Shown here one piece after another: positions 32,073-41,389 of a stretch of DNA of 52,171 nt. Below the pieces are notes generated by a model. It saw only the letters and a program-made list of their open reading frames with translations, did no database searches and had not been told where the DNA came from. The DNA comes from an uncultured Bacteroidales bacterium (GTDB lineage: Bacteria; Bacteroidota; Bacteroidia; Bacteroidales; UBA932): assembly GCA_905234285.1 (NCBI GenBank), contig CAJOHK010000024.1:1-52171 (forward strand), read 5' to 3'. A program made the translations under genes and the position numbers. The stretch's first letter is position 1, and each line of letters starts with the position of its first letter.

Positions 32073-34896
32073 GTATTTGATTATATGCCTCCTTTTGCTT
32101 TCGGCTACGGCAGTGGCCCAGCCCCGTCAGCAGCAGCAACAGCATAAAGGCTTCCTTATCAAGAAGCGCCAGTTGCCTTCGCAGTATATAGACCAGGTTA
32201 CCAACCTCTTCTCCCAGCACCGTTGGGCCCGTGGTAAGGAACTCCTGGACGAAGGCCTGGAACTCTATCCTGGAGAAGCTGCCCTCCACTATCTGGCCGG
32301 CCGATACTGGTGGAACGGTAAGAACTATGACCAGGCGCGCTACCATCTGGTAAAAGCCTGTCAAATCAAGTATCATTACGTAGATGCCAAACAGCTGCTG
32401 GTAAGCGTTGAGGAAATCACCGGAAACTATTCCAGCGCCATCTGCTATGTGAATGAGCTGTTGGAGGTGAATCCCTATTGGAAGGGCCTCTGGCTAAGGA
32501 AAGTAGACCTTTACAAGAAACTGGGCAATTTTGAAGAGGCCAATATTCTGCTGCAGCGATTGTCCCAGATTTACCCCAATGACCTGTCCATCAACGGGGA
32601 CTACTTTGATGTGCTGGAGACCACCTATGAGCAGGCCCGGCGCAATGGTGATGCATCGGCCCAGGAAGAAGCGCTCCGGGAAATAGTCCGCCTGAATCCT
32701 ACGGATGTGGATTATCAGCTGGCCTATGCCAACGTGCTCATCCGCCGCGGCCGAATGGACGATGCCCTGGACAACCTCAAGGCCGCCGTGAATGCCAACC
32801 CCGGCAATGTGCCTCTGGTGAAGAAAGCCACCGACGTGCTCATGGAAACCGGTCAGACGATGGGCGCTCTGGCGCTTCTGCGTTCCCAGATGTCCAAGTA
32901 TCCCTCGCCGGCTTTCACGCAGCTTTACCAGACCCTTTTGGCCGAGACGGCCCGTATGGAAGACGAAGCCGACCCCTATGCCCTCTACTCCCGTGTGTAC
33001 GGAACCAGCGGCAGCATGGAATCCCTGGATTACCTGCTCCGTCAGGCTGTTCGGCGCGGCTACGACGAGGATGCCTTATATTATATAGCCGAAATGCGCA
33101 AGAAAACGGGCAATACCCCGCATCTGGTCATGCTGGAATATGAGGTGCTTCGCCGTATGGGCCGACAAGAACCGTCCATTCAAGTGCTGGAAGCCGGTGC
33201 CCAGGAATTCCCGGACAGCTACGACATCAATCTCACGCTGTCCCGCTACAAGCTGTCCGACGCTGCCGACCATATGGCCGCCGAGCAATACGCTGCTGCC
33301 ATTCCTTTGCTGGAATTCGTACGTGAGCGCTGCGAGGAGGAGGACCTCAGGCATATGGCCATGCGCCGCCTGAGTACATGCTACAGGGAAACCAATCAGC
33401 CCGACAAGGCCGAGCAAGTACTTTACCAGCGCCTCCGCTTTGATCCGGAATATATGGTTACGGTAGAATTTGCCGCCCTACGTAACAAGGAAGGCCGCAC
33501 CCAGGAGGCCCTGGATGCCCTTACGGCGTCCTATCAGCAAACCCGCGACAGCCTCTCCAAGGCCAAGCTGGCCAATGCCTATGTAGAGCTGGCTTATCCA
33601 TATATCCATAGTAAGATGGAATCCGGCTCATTCACCGGAGTCCAGGCCATCTGCGACCAGATGCTCAAGATGGAGCCCGATAACTATTGGGCCATGCGCT
33701 ATGCCATCAATGCATCCCGGCACCCTTCCAAATACATCGAGATGGGCATGAAATACTATCCGGAGGATATTTTCTTCCCCATCAAGAAGGCCCAGATTAT
33801 GGCCGATGACGGACAGTATCTGGATGCCCTCAAGTTATTGGGCCCCATGCTGGACCGTTACCCGGAGGATGAGGACCTGAACAAGGCTTACACCGGCATT
33901 GCCGACCGCTATGCCATGATCAAGTACAAAGAGCGGGATTATGAGACGGCGGCCACCTATTTGGATACGGCAGTTATGCTCCGTCCAAAGGATGATCCCA
34001 TTCGGTACGACCGGGGGCTGGTTTACGAGCGGCAGCGGCAATGGGATTCGGCCTATGTTTACCAGCGCAGCTACCTTCCTTCGCTGCTGGAACAGGCCGA
34101 GTTCAAGGCCCGGATGGACGCCCTCCGCGGCCGCACGCTGCGCAATTCCATCGATATGGGGGCCGATTTGTACCGCTTTACGGACAGTGACCATCTCATG
34201 GCCATGGCCACCCTGGGCTATTCCCATCTTTGGGGAAACAATGAATTGCAGTTCCGCCTCAACTACACCGGACGCGATGCCGAGTACGATGCCGATAAGG
34301 AAATGTACCTTTCCTTGGGCGGCCGGGGCATTCAGGCGCAGTTGGGTCTTGCCCACCACTTTGGCCACAGCTGGACGCTGCAGGGGAGTGCCGCCTATGG
34401 ATCGGCCTATTTCCCTCGCTGGAACGCCGATTTGTCGGCCACCTGGCACCTGCCCTATGACTGGGATATTGAGCAGGGATTCTTCTTCCGGCAGTTCCAG
34501 GATCAGGAGCTTATGTATGGTATCAATCTCATCGGCTCCCATACCTGGGAACATATCTATGCGGCCGTCAAACTCACCGGGGGCGGCTTGCACAATATCT
34601 TCTACTTTAACGGACTGGCCCGTCTGCGTTTCTATCCCTATGACGGCGGGCGCTCCTACCTGGAAGCTCAAGCCGGAGGCGGTACAGCCCCGGAAGTGAC
34701 CTTCCTCAACTATTACTATACGTCTTCCATTTACAGCCAGCTGAATACGTTTGTAGCGTTTACGGCCAACTGGTACATTACCTATAATTTCTCCGTTCAG
34801 CTCGGGGGTTCATGGAATACGCTATATGACCAGCGCACCTCTGTTCAATTCCGTAATTTACTGATGCTACATGTATCCGCTGCGATTTCTTTCTAG
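32065..34896 (+). CDS. TPR periplasmic domain plus outer-membrane beta-barrel (PgaA-like exporter)
   Basis: A 943-residue protein: signal peptide (..SATAVAQ), then a long array of tetratricopeptide repeats to about residue 690. Examples are ALHYLAGRYWWNGKNYDQARYHL, VDYQLAYANVLIRRGRMDDALDNL and DDPIRYDRGLVYERQRQWDSA. A C-terminal YaiO-like barrel of about 240 residues ends in a terminal Phe (..VSAAISF), as BAM substrates do. TPR-plus-barrel is the layout of PgaA, AlgK/AlgE and BcsC, which export polysaccharide made by a processive synthase. The context directly downstream of the PgaC-like gene makes this role likely. It overlaps the synthase stop by 8 bases. Confidence 0.8.
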   Translation: MRKYLIICLLLLSATAVAQPRQQQQQHKGFLIKKRQLPSQYIDQVTNLFSQHRWARGKELLDEGLELYPGEAALHYLAGRYWWNGKNYDQARYHLVKACQIKYHYVDAKQLLVSVEEITGNYSSAICYVNELLEVNPYWKGLWLRKVDLYKKLGNFEEANILLQRLSQIYPNDLSINGDYFDVLETTYEQARRNGDASAQEEALREIVRLNPTDVDYQLAYANVLIRRGRMDDALDNLKAAVNANPGNVPLVKKATDVLMETGQTMGALALLRSQMSKYPSPAFTQLYQTLLAETARMEDEADPYALYSRVYGTSGSMESLDYLLRQAVRRGYDEDALYYIAEMRKKTGNTPHLVMLEYEVLRRMGRQEPSIQVLEAGAQEFPDSYDINLTLSRYKLSDAADHMAAEQYAAAIPLLEFVRERCEEEDLRHMAMRRLSTCYRETNQPDKAEQVLYQRLRFDPEYMVTVEFAALRNKEGRTQEALDALTASYQQTRDSLSKAKLANAYVELAYPYIHSKMESGSFTGVQAICDQMLKMEPDNYWAMRYAINASRHPSKYIEMGMKYYPEDIFFPIKKAQIMADDGQYLDALKLLGPMLDRYPEDEDLNKAYTGIADRYAMIKYKERDYETAATYLDTAVMLRPKDDPIRYDRGLVYERQRQWDSAYVYQRSYLPSLLEQAEFKARMDALRGRTLRNSIDMGADLYRFTDSDHLMAMATLGYSHLWGNNELQFRLNYTGRDAEYDADKEMYLSLGGRGIQAQLGLAHHFGHSWTLQGSAAYGSAYFPRWNADLSATWHLPYDWDIEQGFFFRQFQDQELMYGINLIGSHTWEHIYAAVKLTGGGLHNIFYFNGLARLRFYPYDGGRSYLEAQAGGGTAPEVTFLNYYYTSSIYSQLNTFVAFTANWYITYNFSVQLGGSWNTLYDQRTSVQFRNLLMLHVSAAISF

Positions 34897-37054
34897 CCTG
34901 ATAGCGCTTATGCTCTCCTTCTCCTGCAGTTTGACTGGCGGGAAGGCGGTGCATACCTATAATATCCATCCCGATATCCCGGGACGCGCGCCCGATGTAC
35001 AAATGTCGGACTATCTCAAGAAGCACCTGCAGCGCCGCAGCGAGAAGGTGCTCCTGGATAAGGATGGGCTGGATGTTTCGGTACATGTAGGGCCCGATGT
35101 AGACGGCGACTTCGCCTTTGCGCGCACGGAGCATGGCGGTTACTATCTGTCGGCCAAGGATGAGCGCACCATGACCTGGCTGGTTTACCAGTTCATCAAG
35201 ATGGCCGGGAAGGAAGACCCTTCCATAGAGGCTACCGACCTTCCGCCGCTGGTGCTCTCGGGAAAGGATACCGTGGTTACTTTCCCCTTCGAGTACAGGG
35301 ACATCTACATGCCCGCCAACCAGAACCCCGACGTTACTTATTTGCTGGCGCTACAGAATCTGGAGTATGACTGGGGCATCTGGGGACACAATCTGTCCAA
35401 GGTGCTGGGTGGTAACGGAGACACCTCCTTCGGCTTCCAGAACATGTCGCAGGAACTCTTTGCCCGCACCAATGGCATCGTGCACCAAAGCCAGTTCTGC
35501 TTCTCGTCGGGCCGTCTTTTCGACCTTACGGTGCAGTATATCCTGGATCAGTATGGAGACGGGACGGAGACGCCCTACCGGATTATGATCGGTCCCAACG
35601 ACAATGAGATTGTGTGCACCTGCCGTAGCTGCGAGCTGGCCGGGAATACCCTTACCAATGCTACTCCCACCGTTGTCGCTTTTGTGGAGCGCCTGGCCGC
35701 CCGTTTCCCCAATCATACCTTCTTCATTCCGGGATACTCTACAACGGCCGCCCTGCCGGATCATCGGCTCCCCGACAATGTGGGCGTATTCCTCTCGGCC
35801 ATCGATTATCCCCGCACCGGCGACGAGGCATCCAATCCTAAGGTAGAGGCTTTCTTCGATTTGCTGCACAAGTGGAAAACCCTCACCAACCAGGTCTATA
35901 TTTGGGACTATATCTGCAATTTTGACGATTACCTAACGCCATATCCCATTCTGTATGTCATGCAGAACCGCTTGCGCCGGTATAGGGAAGAGGGCGTAAA
36001 AGGACTTTTCCTGAATGGCAGCGGTTATTTCTACTCCATCCACCAGGAGATGTACACCTTTGTACTGGCCAGCCTGCTCATCAATCCCGATGCCAATGTT
36101 GACAAGCTGGTGCGTTCCTACTACGCCGATGCCATGCCGCATGTGGGAGAGTTCTGTGCCTCTGTAATGCTCTCTATGGAGAAGCATTTTCTGCGTTCAG
36201 GAGCCGAGTTCCCGCTCTACGGCGGTATGGATGAGGCGGTTAAAACCTATTTGTTCGAGAAGGAATTCAGGGAGTATTATCCCGTATTTCTCAGGGCGCG
36301 GGATATGGAAATGACGCCGCGGGAGAGGGTGATTTATGAAAAGACCCGCCAGTTTGTCTCGTTCACTTTCCTGGAAATGTGCCGAATGAGGGGCCTCGCT
36401 TCCGGTGGCTTTGCCGAGCTAATGGGCTCGGAGTGGGTAGTGAAACCCGAAATCTGGGCCGCCCTGGAAGATTTGAAAATCATGACCTCCGAGGATGACC
36501 TTTGGTATCTCACCGACAGCGACTCCTTTTCCATGGACTTGATGGACCGCGTTAACGAGGCCGGTGTGTATATCGCCGATTATGAAAATGAGCTGGAGAT
36601 GTGGCTGGCCGGACAGTGGTGGAAAGGGGATTATCTCCTGCGATATCCTGTAAAGGTGCATTATGACGACCAGACGCTCATTACCACCAAGCTCACCGAC
36701 GGCATTGCCGGTATTTCTCAAAACTACCATTGGGGCTGGCAGATTTTCCCGCAGCAGAAGGGTTTGGTCATAGAGCTTCCGGCCGAAGCCGTGGCCGGCA
36801 AGTCGGGCGAGTTCTTTATGGCTTTCCTCAATAGCGAGCGCCATCGCATGGCCCCGCCCAAGTTTGTTGAAATATGGGCCGATGGCCGCAATGTGGGCGT
36901 CTTGCGCCGGGAAGGCCTCATCGACTACTATGACGAAGGGGAGAAAGTAGTCTTCCGCGGCTTGGCTAGTTTCGGCCATCCGGAACATGTAGAATTGCGC
37001 GTGATCCCTTCGCATACTCGTAATGTTGGAATTGACCAAATCTATTTCAAGTGA
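34871..37054 (+). CDS. DUF4838-type lipoprotein, possible glycan-active enzyme
   Basis: A 727-residue exported protein, with a lipoprotein-like signal (..LMLSFSC). The N-terminal region (about residues 40-115) resembles the small alpha/beta domain preceding many glycosidase barrels. The DUF4838 region (about residues 130-440) contains WGHNLSKVLGG, CTCRSCE, a Tyr/Asp-rich VYIWDYICNFDDYLTPYP and GLFLNGSGYFYS. DUF4838 is related to TIM-barrel glycoside hydrolases such as alpha-glucuronidase-like enzymes. By analogy with PgaB it could trim or modify the exported polymer; this is inference. It overlaps the exporter gene by 26 bases and is followed by an overlapping DUF1573 gene. Confidence 0.75.
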   Translation: MYPLRFLSSLIALMLSFSCSLTGGKAVHTYNIHPDIPGRAPDVQMSDYLKKHLQRRSEKVLLDKDGLDVSVHVGPDVDGDFAFARTEHGGYYLSAKDERTMTWLVYQFIKMAGKEDPSIEATDLPPLVLSGKDTVVTFPFEYRDIYMPANQNPDVTYLLALQNLEYDWGIWGHNLSKVLGGNGDTSFGFQNMSQELFARTNGIVHQSQFCFSSGRLFDLTVQYILDQYGDGTETPYRIMIGPNDNEIVCTCRSCELAGNTLTNATPTVVAFVERLAARFPNHTFFIPGYSTTAALPDHRLPDNVGVFLSAIDYPRTGDEASNPKVEAFFDLLHKWKTLTNQVYIWDYICNFDDYLTPYPILYVMQNRLRRYREEGVKGLFLNGSGYFYSIHQEMYTFVLASLLINPDANVDKLVRSYYADAMPHVGEFCASVMLSMEKHFLRSGAEFPLYGGMDEAVKTYLFEKEFREYYPVFLRARDMEMTPRERVIYEKTRQFVSFTFLEMCRMRGLASGGFAELMGSEWVVKPEIWAALEDLKIMTSEDDLWYLTDSDSFSMDLMDRVNEAGVYIADYENELEMWLAGQWWKGDYLLRYPVKVHYDDQTLITTKLTDGIAGISQNYHWGWQIFPQQKGLVIELPAEAVAGKSGEFFMAFLNSERHRMAPPKFVEIWADGRNVGVLRREGLIDYYDEGEKVVFRGLASFGHPEHVELRVIPSHTRNVGIDQIYFK

Positions 37055-37557
37055 TGAAACGCGTCCTGCTTTTGGCTTTGTTGGCCCTCTCTTTGGCGGC
37101 TTGTACCAGCCGGGTTCAGTTCACCACGGTGGAAATCAAAGATCCCATCCGTCATTATTATCCTATCCTCCAGGGACAGGAACTTACGGTGATGGTGCGT
37201 GTGAACAATACCGGCAAGGTGCCCCTGGTGGTCAAGGACGTGCAGCCGTCGTGCGGTTGTATCATATTGGAAAACGACCGTGAGATTGTGGTCCCGCCCG
37301 ACAGGTCCATGTATGTAACCCTCAAGTACGACAGCCGTAAGAATGTGGGAAAGGTAGAGCATTCCGTTCGCTTCTGGGGAAACATCGCACCGTCCGGCAT
37401 GGCCGAGATGCGCTTTGACGTGAATGTAGTTCCCGACGCCTCCTACCATCACGATTATGAGGAACTGTTCGATAAAACGGAGTCTATGCAGCGCATGCGC
37501 GATTTTGTAGACGGAGTCAATTCCCAGACCGATCTGGGCTATTATGTAGACCGCTAG
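37054..37557 (+). CDS. DUF1573 lipoprotein
   Basis: A 167-residue lipoprotein (MKRVLLLALLALSLAAC lipobox). The DUF1573 immunoglobulin-like domain follows, with VNNTGKVPLVVKDVQPSCGCIIL (the hallmark SCGC near residue 69) and a late FDVNVVP strand. DUF1573 proteins are common in the Bacteroidota envelope, without a known function. The ATG at 37054 overlaps the TGA of the preceding gene (TGATG), so it is the last gene of the exopolysaccharide-type operon. An in-frame GTG lies one codon upstream. Confidence 0.85.
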   Translation: MKRVLLLALLALSLAACTSRVQFTTVEIKDPIRHYYPILQGQELTVMVRVNNTGKVPLVVKDVQPSCGCIILENDREIVVPPDRSMYVTLKYDSRKNVGKVEHSVRFWGNIAPSGMAEMRFDVNVVPDASYHHDYEELFDKTESMQRMRDFVDGVNSQTDLGYYVDR

Positions 37558-37607
37558 GGAGCCCCCAAGGCCGTTGGCGTAACCAATTGAATTTCAGTTA
37601 TATAACA

Positions 37608-37641
37608 AATTATCCCCAGTCGTTTTTGACTGGGGATAATT
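37608..37641. terminator. Strong hairpin terminator between convergent operons
   Basis: A perfect 14-bp stem (37608-37621 with 37628-37641) closes a GTTTTT loop. A second small perfect hairpin, GTGACT-GTC-AGTCAC, lies at 37652-37666. The region separates the plus-strand exopolysaccharide operon from the minus-strand permease gene and holds nothing else recognisable. There is no T-tract. Confidence 0.7.
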
Positions 37642-37680
37642 GCTTAAAACCGTGACTGTCAGTCACTTACGCCCACGCGG

Positions 37681-39012
37681 TTAGATAAAGATGTACTTGC
37701 AGATGAACATGGCGGCCAGCACCCACATGGTGACGCTGATTTCCTTGAACTTACCGGCTACAACGTGGCAGAGTACATAGGAAATGACCCCCAGGAGGAT
37801 ACCGTCAGAGATGCTGTAGCAAAGGGGCATCATGATGATGGTGATGAAGGCGGGGATGGCTTTGCAATAGTCGTCCCAGTGGATGCGCTTAATGGAAGGC
37901 ATCATCATCACACCAACTACTATGAGGGCAGGAGCGGTGGCGGCGCCGGGGATGGCCAGGAACAGCGGGGAGAAGAACAGGGCCAGGATGAAGCACACAG
38001 CCGTAGAAAGGGCGGTGAGACCGGTACGGCCGCCTTCACCTACACCGGAAGCACTCTCTACATAGGTGGTGGTGGTAGAAGTACCCAGGCAGGCGCCGGC
38101 TACAGTGGCAACGGAATCGGCCAGGAACATCTTTTCCATATCGGGTACATAGTCACGCGGCTTGTCGTCAGGGACCAGACCGGCACCCTGGTGCACGCCG
38201 ATGATGGTGCCCATGGTATCGAACATATCAATGAACAGGAAGGTGAACACAACCACCAGCATGTCCAGGGACAGCACGTGCCCCCACTCGAACTTGCAGA
38301 AGATGGGATCCACGCTGGCGGGCATGGAAATTACGCCATTGAGCTTGGTGATAGCCTCGCCGGTGGAAGGATCCTTGATTACCAGGCCCAGGAGGGTGGT
38401 GGCCAGGATACCCCAGAGGATGCCGCCGCGCACTTTGGCCATCACCAGACCGGCGGTGATGAACAGGCCGATCATGGCCAGCAGGGCGGTGCCTTCGGTG
38501 ATGTTGCCCAGGCCCACGAGGGTGGCGTCATTGTTCACGATAATGCCGGCGTTTTGCATGCCGATGAAGGCGATGAACAGGCCGATACCGGCGCCGATGG
38601 CCTTCTTCAGGGTACCGGGAATGGCGTTGAGCAGCCAGCTGCGCACCTTGGTGAGGGTAAGGATGATGAAAAGAATACCTTCCAGCAGTACGGCGGTGAG
38701 GGCGAACTGCCAGGTGTAACCCATGCCCAGGCATACGGTGTACACGAAGAAGGCGTTCAGGCCCATACCCGGAGCCAGGGCAAAGGGCTTCTTGGCGTAA
38801 AGGGCCATGATCAGGGTGCCGATGATGGCGGCCAGGGCGGTGGCGGTGAAAACAGAGCCGGCGGGCATGCCCGGAAGGGCGCTGAAGATACCGGGGTTCA
38901 CGGCCAGGATATAGGCCATGGTGAGGAAGGTAGTAATACCGGCCAGGATTTCAGTACGGACGCTGTGCTGCTTGGAATCAAAGCCGAACAGTTTTTCAAA
39001 AGCAGGTTTCAT
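37681..39012 (-). CDS. NCS2-family purine permease (AzgA/PbuG-like)
   Basis: A 443-residue inner-membrane transporter with about 12-14 segments. It has the AzgA/PbuG signatures: FLTMAYILAVNPGIFS at the N terminus, KPFALAPGMGLNAFFVY, FLFIDMFDTMGTIIG and GTSTTTTYVESASGVGEGGRTG. These import adenine, guanine or hypoxanthine with protons; the exact base is not evident. It ends the minus-strand nucleobase group, downstream of the Tsx-like channel gene by 17 bases. Confidence 0.92.
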   Translation of the reverse strand: MKPAFEKLFGFDSKQHSVRTEILAGITTFLTMAYILAVNPGIFSALPGMPAGSVFTATALAAIIGTLIMALYAKKPFALAPGMGLNAFFVYTVCLGMGYTWQFALTAVLLEGILFIILTLTKVRSWLLNAIPGTLKKAIGAGIGLFIAFIGMQNAGIIVNNDATLVGLGNITEGTALLAMIGLFITAGLVMAKVRGGILWGILATTLLGLVIKDPSTGEAITKLNGVISMPASVDPIFCKFEWGHVLSLDMLVVVFTFLFIDMFDTMGTIIGVHQGAGLVPDDKPRDYVPDMEKMFLADSVATVAGACLGTSTTTTYVESASGVGEGGRTGLTALSTAVCFILALFFSPLFLAIPGAATAPALIVVGVMMMPSIKRIHWDDYCKAIPAFITIIMMPLCYSISDGILLGVISYVLCHVVAGKFKEISVTMWVLAAMFICKYIFI

Positions 39013-39029
39013 GGATGATTCCTCCTATA

Positions 39030-39845
39030 TTAGAAGACCCACTTTATACCGGCGCAAGGGCGTACGCGGAAGCCCTGGAGCGTACCAAAGTTATAGCTGA
39101 GCTCTACCTCACCGCCAATGTTGAGGTTGTTTACGCCAAACCACTGGCCCACATTGTACCAGAGCTGAGGCTCTGAAATGAAGGTCACATATGTTTCTTT
39201 ACCGCTGGTGAAATCACGGTAACCCGTTTCTGCATTGTCGGCCCAGGCATAGAGGAACTGATTCTGCCACCAGAAATCGGCAAAACCGCTGAAACGCAGA
39301 CCCTTGAGTCCAAAGAGATCCTGCAGACCCCATACAACGGTGAACTGCATGGGAACTTTGCTGGTTGCGCCAAGGATTTTCTTGTACAGAACCTTGAGAT
39401 TGAGGGTATTGCGGAAATCTTTGCTGTGGATGAAATAATCTACGCCAGCCAGAAAGGCGTGGTTGATGCCCCATCCTGTATATGAGCCCTCGGGAATTGC
39501 CTGAGGATCGCCAATCAGAAAACCGCCATTATACTCGGCCTGGAGACTGAACCCGTTGAGAACGGGAACACTGTGCCAGAAATTGAAGCAACGGGCAATC
39601 TCGAAGTACGTGCTGGAAGGGTTTACGTTCTTCTTGTCGGCGTTGATTCCTTTATAGTCATAGTCGATGAAGAAGAAGGTGTTTCCCCAATTGTCATTGT
39701 AGAAGCCTTCGAGCGTGGTGGTTACGTGTCCGCGATCTTTTCCGAAATCGTAGAACACCTGGAGGTTGGTCTGCGCCTTGGCTTCCTGAGCCAGCGCGAG
39801 GGTTGCAGTAGCAACGGCTAAGGTAAGAATAGTTTTGTTAGACAT
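39030..39845 (-). CDS. DUF5020 / Tsx-like outer-membrane nucleoside channel
   Basis: A 271-residue outer-membrane beta-barrel: a signal peptide ends at ..EAKAQ, and the protein ends in GIKWVF with a terminal aromatic. DNWGNTFFFIDYDYKG near residue 50 resembles the start of Tsx-type nucleoside channels, to which DUF5020 proteins are related. Its position between two nucleobase permease genes supports a role in nucleoside or base passage across the outer membrane. Start at ATG 39845. Confidence 0.75.
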   Translation of the reverse strand: MSNKTILTLAVATATLALAQEAKAQTNLQVFYDFGKDRGHVTTTLEGFYNDNWGNTFFFIDYDYKGINADKKNVNPSSTYFEIARCFNFWHSVPVLNGFSLQAEYNGGFLIGDPQAIPEGSYTGWGINHAFLAGVDYFIHSKDFRNTLNLKVLYKKILGATSKVPMQFTVVWGLQDLFGLKGLRFSGFADFWWQNQFLYAWADNAETGYRDFTSGKETYVTFISEPQLWYNVGQWFGVNNLNIGGEVELSYNFGTLQGFRVRPCAGIKWVF

Positions 39846-39879
39846 AAAACGTAGTTTATGAATGGGTTATTAAATGATT

Positions 39880-39902
39880 CACCCGGCCACGGTGGCCGGG
39901 TG
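39880..39902 (-). terminator. Hairpin between uracil permease and channel genes
   Basis: CACCCGGCCA (39880-39889) and TGGCCGGGTG (39893-39902) form a perfect 10-bp stem with a 3-base loop. It follows the uraA stop on the minus strand by 5 bases. No T-tract follows, so termination may be partial. Confidence 0.55.
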
Positions 39903-39907
39903 TGAGT

Positions 39908-41260
39908 TTACTTTCGGAGTGAAGGGTTAATTTCAAAGTTCACGGCTTGGTCGCCTTCGGGGTTGGCGCCAAAGTCATAGTCCTTGCCGGGCAGCACGGC
40001 GTTGAGGATAACACCCACCAGGGCGGCTACGGCCAGGCCGCTGAGGCTGGTGAAGCCCAGGGGGATGGCGTCGCCGGCACCGTACTTGATGCCGATGGCG
40101 AGCACCAGGATAAGGGCCATTACAATGACGTTGCGGCTCTTGGTGAAGTCCACTCTGTTTTCCACGATATTGCGCACACCCACGGCGGAAATCATACCGT
40201 AAAGCACCAGGGACACACCGCCGATGGTGGCGGCGGGCATGCAGCTGATAAGCGCGCTGAATTTGGGGCAGAAGCTCAGGAGGATGGCGAAAACGGCGGC
40301 GATGCGGATCACGCGGGGATCAAAGACCTTGGTGATGTTGAGCACGCCGGTATTTTCACCGTATGTGGTGTTGGCGGGGGCGCCGAACAGGGAAGCAAGC
40401 ATAGTGGCCAGGCCGTCACCCATGAGGGTGCGGTGCAGGCCCGGATCCTCCAGATAATTGATGCCGGTGGTGGAGGAGATGGCGCACATGTCACCGATAT
40501 GCTCCATCATGGTGGCCATTGAAATGGGGACAATGGCAATGACGGCACTCACAACCAAACCCCAGTTGGGATTCTGGAACACATGGAAGGCCGTGTCCTC
40601 CCAGCGGAAGGGAAGGCCTACCCAAGCGGCCTCTTTGACGGCGCTGAAGTCGCACAGACCGAAGCAGGCAGCCATGATGTACGAACCCAGCACACCCAGC
40701 AGGATGGGGATGATCTTGATCATCCGCTTGCCCCAGATGTTGCAAACAATGATGATGACAATAGCCAAAAGGGCAATCCACCAGTTCTGGTTGCAGTTGC
40801 CGATGGCACTGCCGCTAAGCGTGAGGCCGATGGCAATGATGATGGGGCCCGTAACGATGGGCGGGAAGAAACGCATCACCTTCTTGGCGCCGAACGCGGC
40901 AAAGAGTCCTGCCAGGATGAAATAAATAATGCCTGCCGAGAAAACTCCGATGCAGGCATAAGGCAATGATTCTTGGGCGGTGAGTCCTTGTTGCGCTCCC
41001 ATGGAAACTACGGCTGCGTAACCGCCGAGGAACGCGAAGGAGGAGCCCAGGAAGGCCGGCACCTTCATCTTGGTGAGGAAATGAAAAATGAGTGTACCCA
41101 GACCAGCGAAAAGAAGGGTTGCACTCATCGAAAGACCGGTGATAACCGGGACCAGTACGGTGGCTCCGAACATGGCGAACATGTGTTGAAGCCCCAGGGT
41201 AAGCATCTTGCCCTTGCCTAAGGTGCGGGCGTCGTAGATAGCTTGCTGATTTTGTGTCAT
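39908..41260 (-). CDS. uraA: Uracil-xanthine permease family transporter (UraA-like)
   Basis: A 450-residue NCS2 nucleobase:proton symporter with about 14 segments. It has LGLQHMFAMFGATVLVP, IVPISMATMMEHIGDMCAIS (the conserved Glu of the uracil site) and GAPANTTYGENTGVL (second conserved Glu/Asn motif). Those features fit uracil rather than xanthine transport. The open frame extends to 41368, but the ATG at 41260 follows a promoter and short leader. It is first in the minus-strand nucleobase group. Confidence 0.9.
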   Translation of the reverse strand: MTQNQQAIYDARTLGKGKMLTLGLQHMFAMFGATVLVPVITGLSMSATLLFAGLGTLIFHFLTKMKVPAFLGSSFAFLGGYAAVVSMGAQQGLTAQESLPYACIGVFSAGIIYFILAGLFAAFGAKKVMRFFPPIVTGPIIIAIGLTLSGSAIGNCNQNWWIALLAIVIIIVCNIWGKRMIKIIPILLGVLGSYIMAACFGLCDFSAVKEAAWVGLPFRWEDTAFHVFQNPNWGLVVSAVIAIVPISMATMMEHIGDMCAISSTTGINYLEDPGLHRTLMGDGLATMLASLFGAPANTTYGENTGVLNITKVFDPRVIRIAAVFAILLSFCPKFSALISCMPAATIGGVSLVLYGMISAVGVRNIVENRVDFTKSRNVIVMALILVLAIGIKYGAGDAIPLGFTSLSGLAVAALVGVILNAVLPGKDYDFGANPEGDQAVNFEINPSLRK

Positions 41261-41312
41261 ATAGTATAAGGTTGTTAAAAGATTTCTTCCCTTCAGGCCT
41301 ATAATGACCACG

Positions 41313-41343
41313 CAAAGGTAGATAATAAAAAAAATTATCACAA
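41313..41343 (-). promoter_or_regulatory. Promoter of the uracil permease gene
   Basis: Minus-strand TACCTTTG (41320-41313) as -7 box and TTG (41343-41341) as -33 element, 20 bases apart. The leader of about 48 bases is too short for a known purine or PreQ1-type riboswitch, and none is recognisable. Confidence 0.75.
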
Positions 41344-41389
41344 GCGAATGCCTGTAATTTTTCAACAAAAGTTATCAACAGGAGAAAAC

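Noticed and set aside
34871..37054. True PgaB orthologue
   Set aside because: No polysaccharide deacetylase motif is visible; the similarity to PgaB is only positional, so no symbol was assigned.
37765..39018. Glycine/histidine-rich frame antisense to the purine permease
   Set aside because: Composition (GGHGG, HDQ-rich) is typical of the reverse complement of a hydrophobic membrane-protein gene.
41261..41312. Purine or other riboswitch before uraA
   Set aside because: The leader is only about 48 bases and has none of the conserved aptamer blocks.
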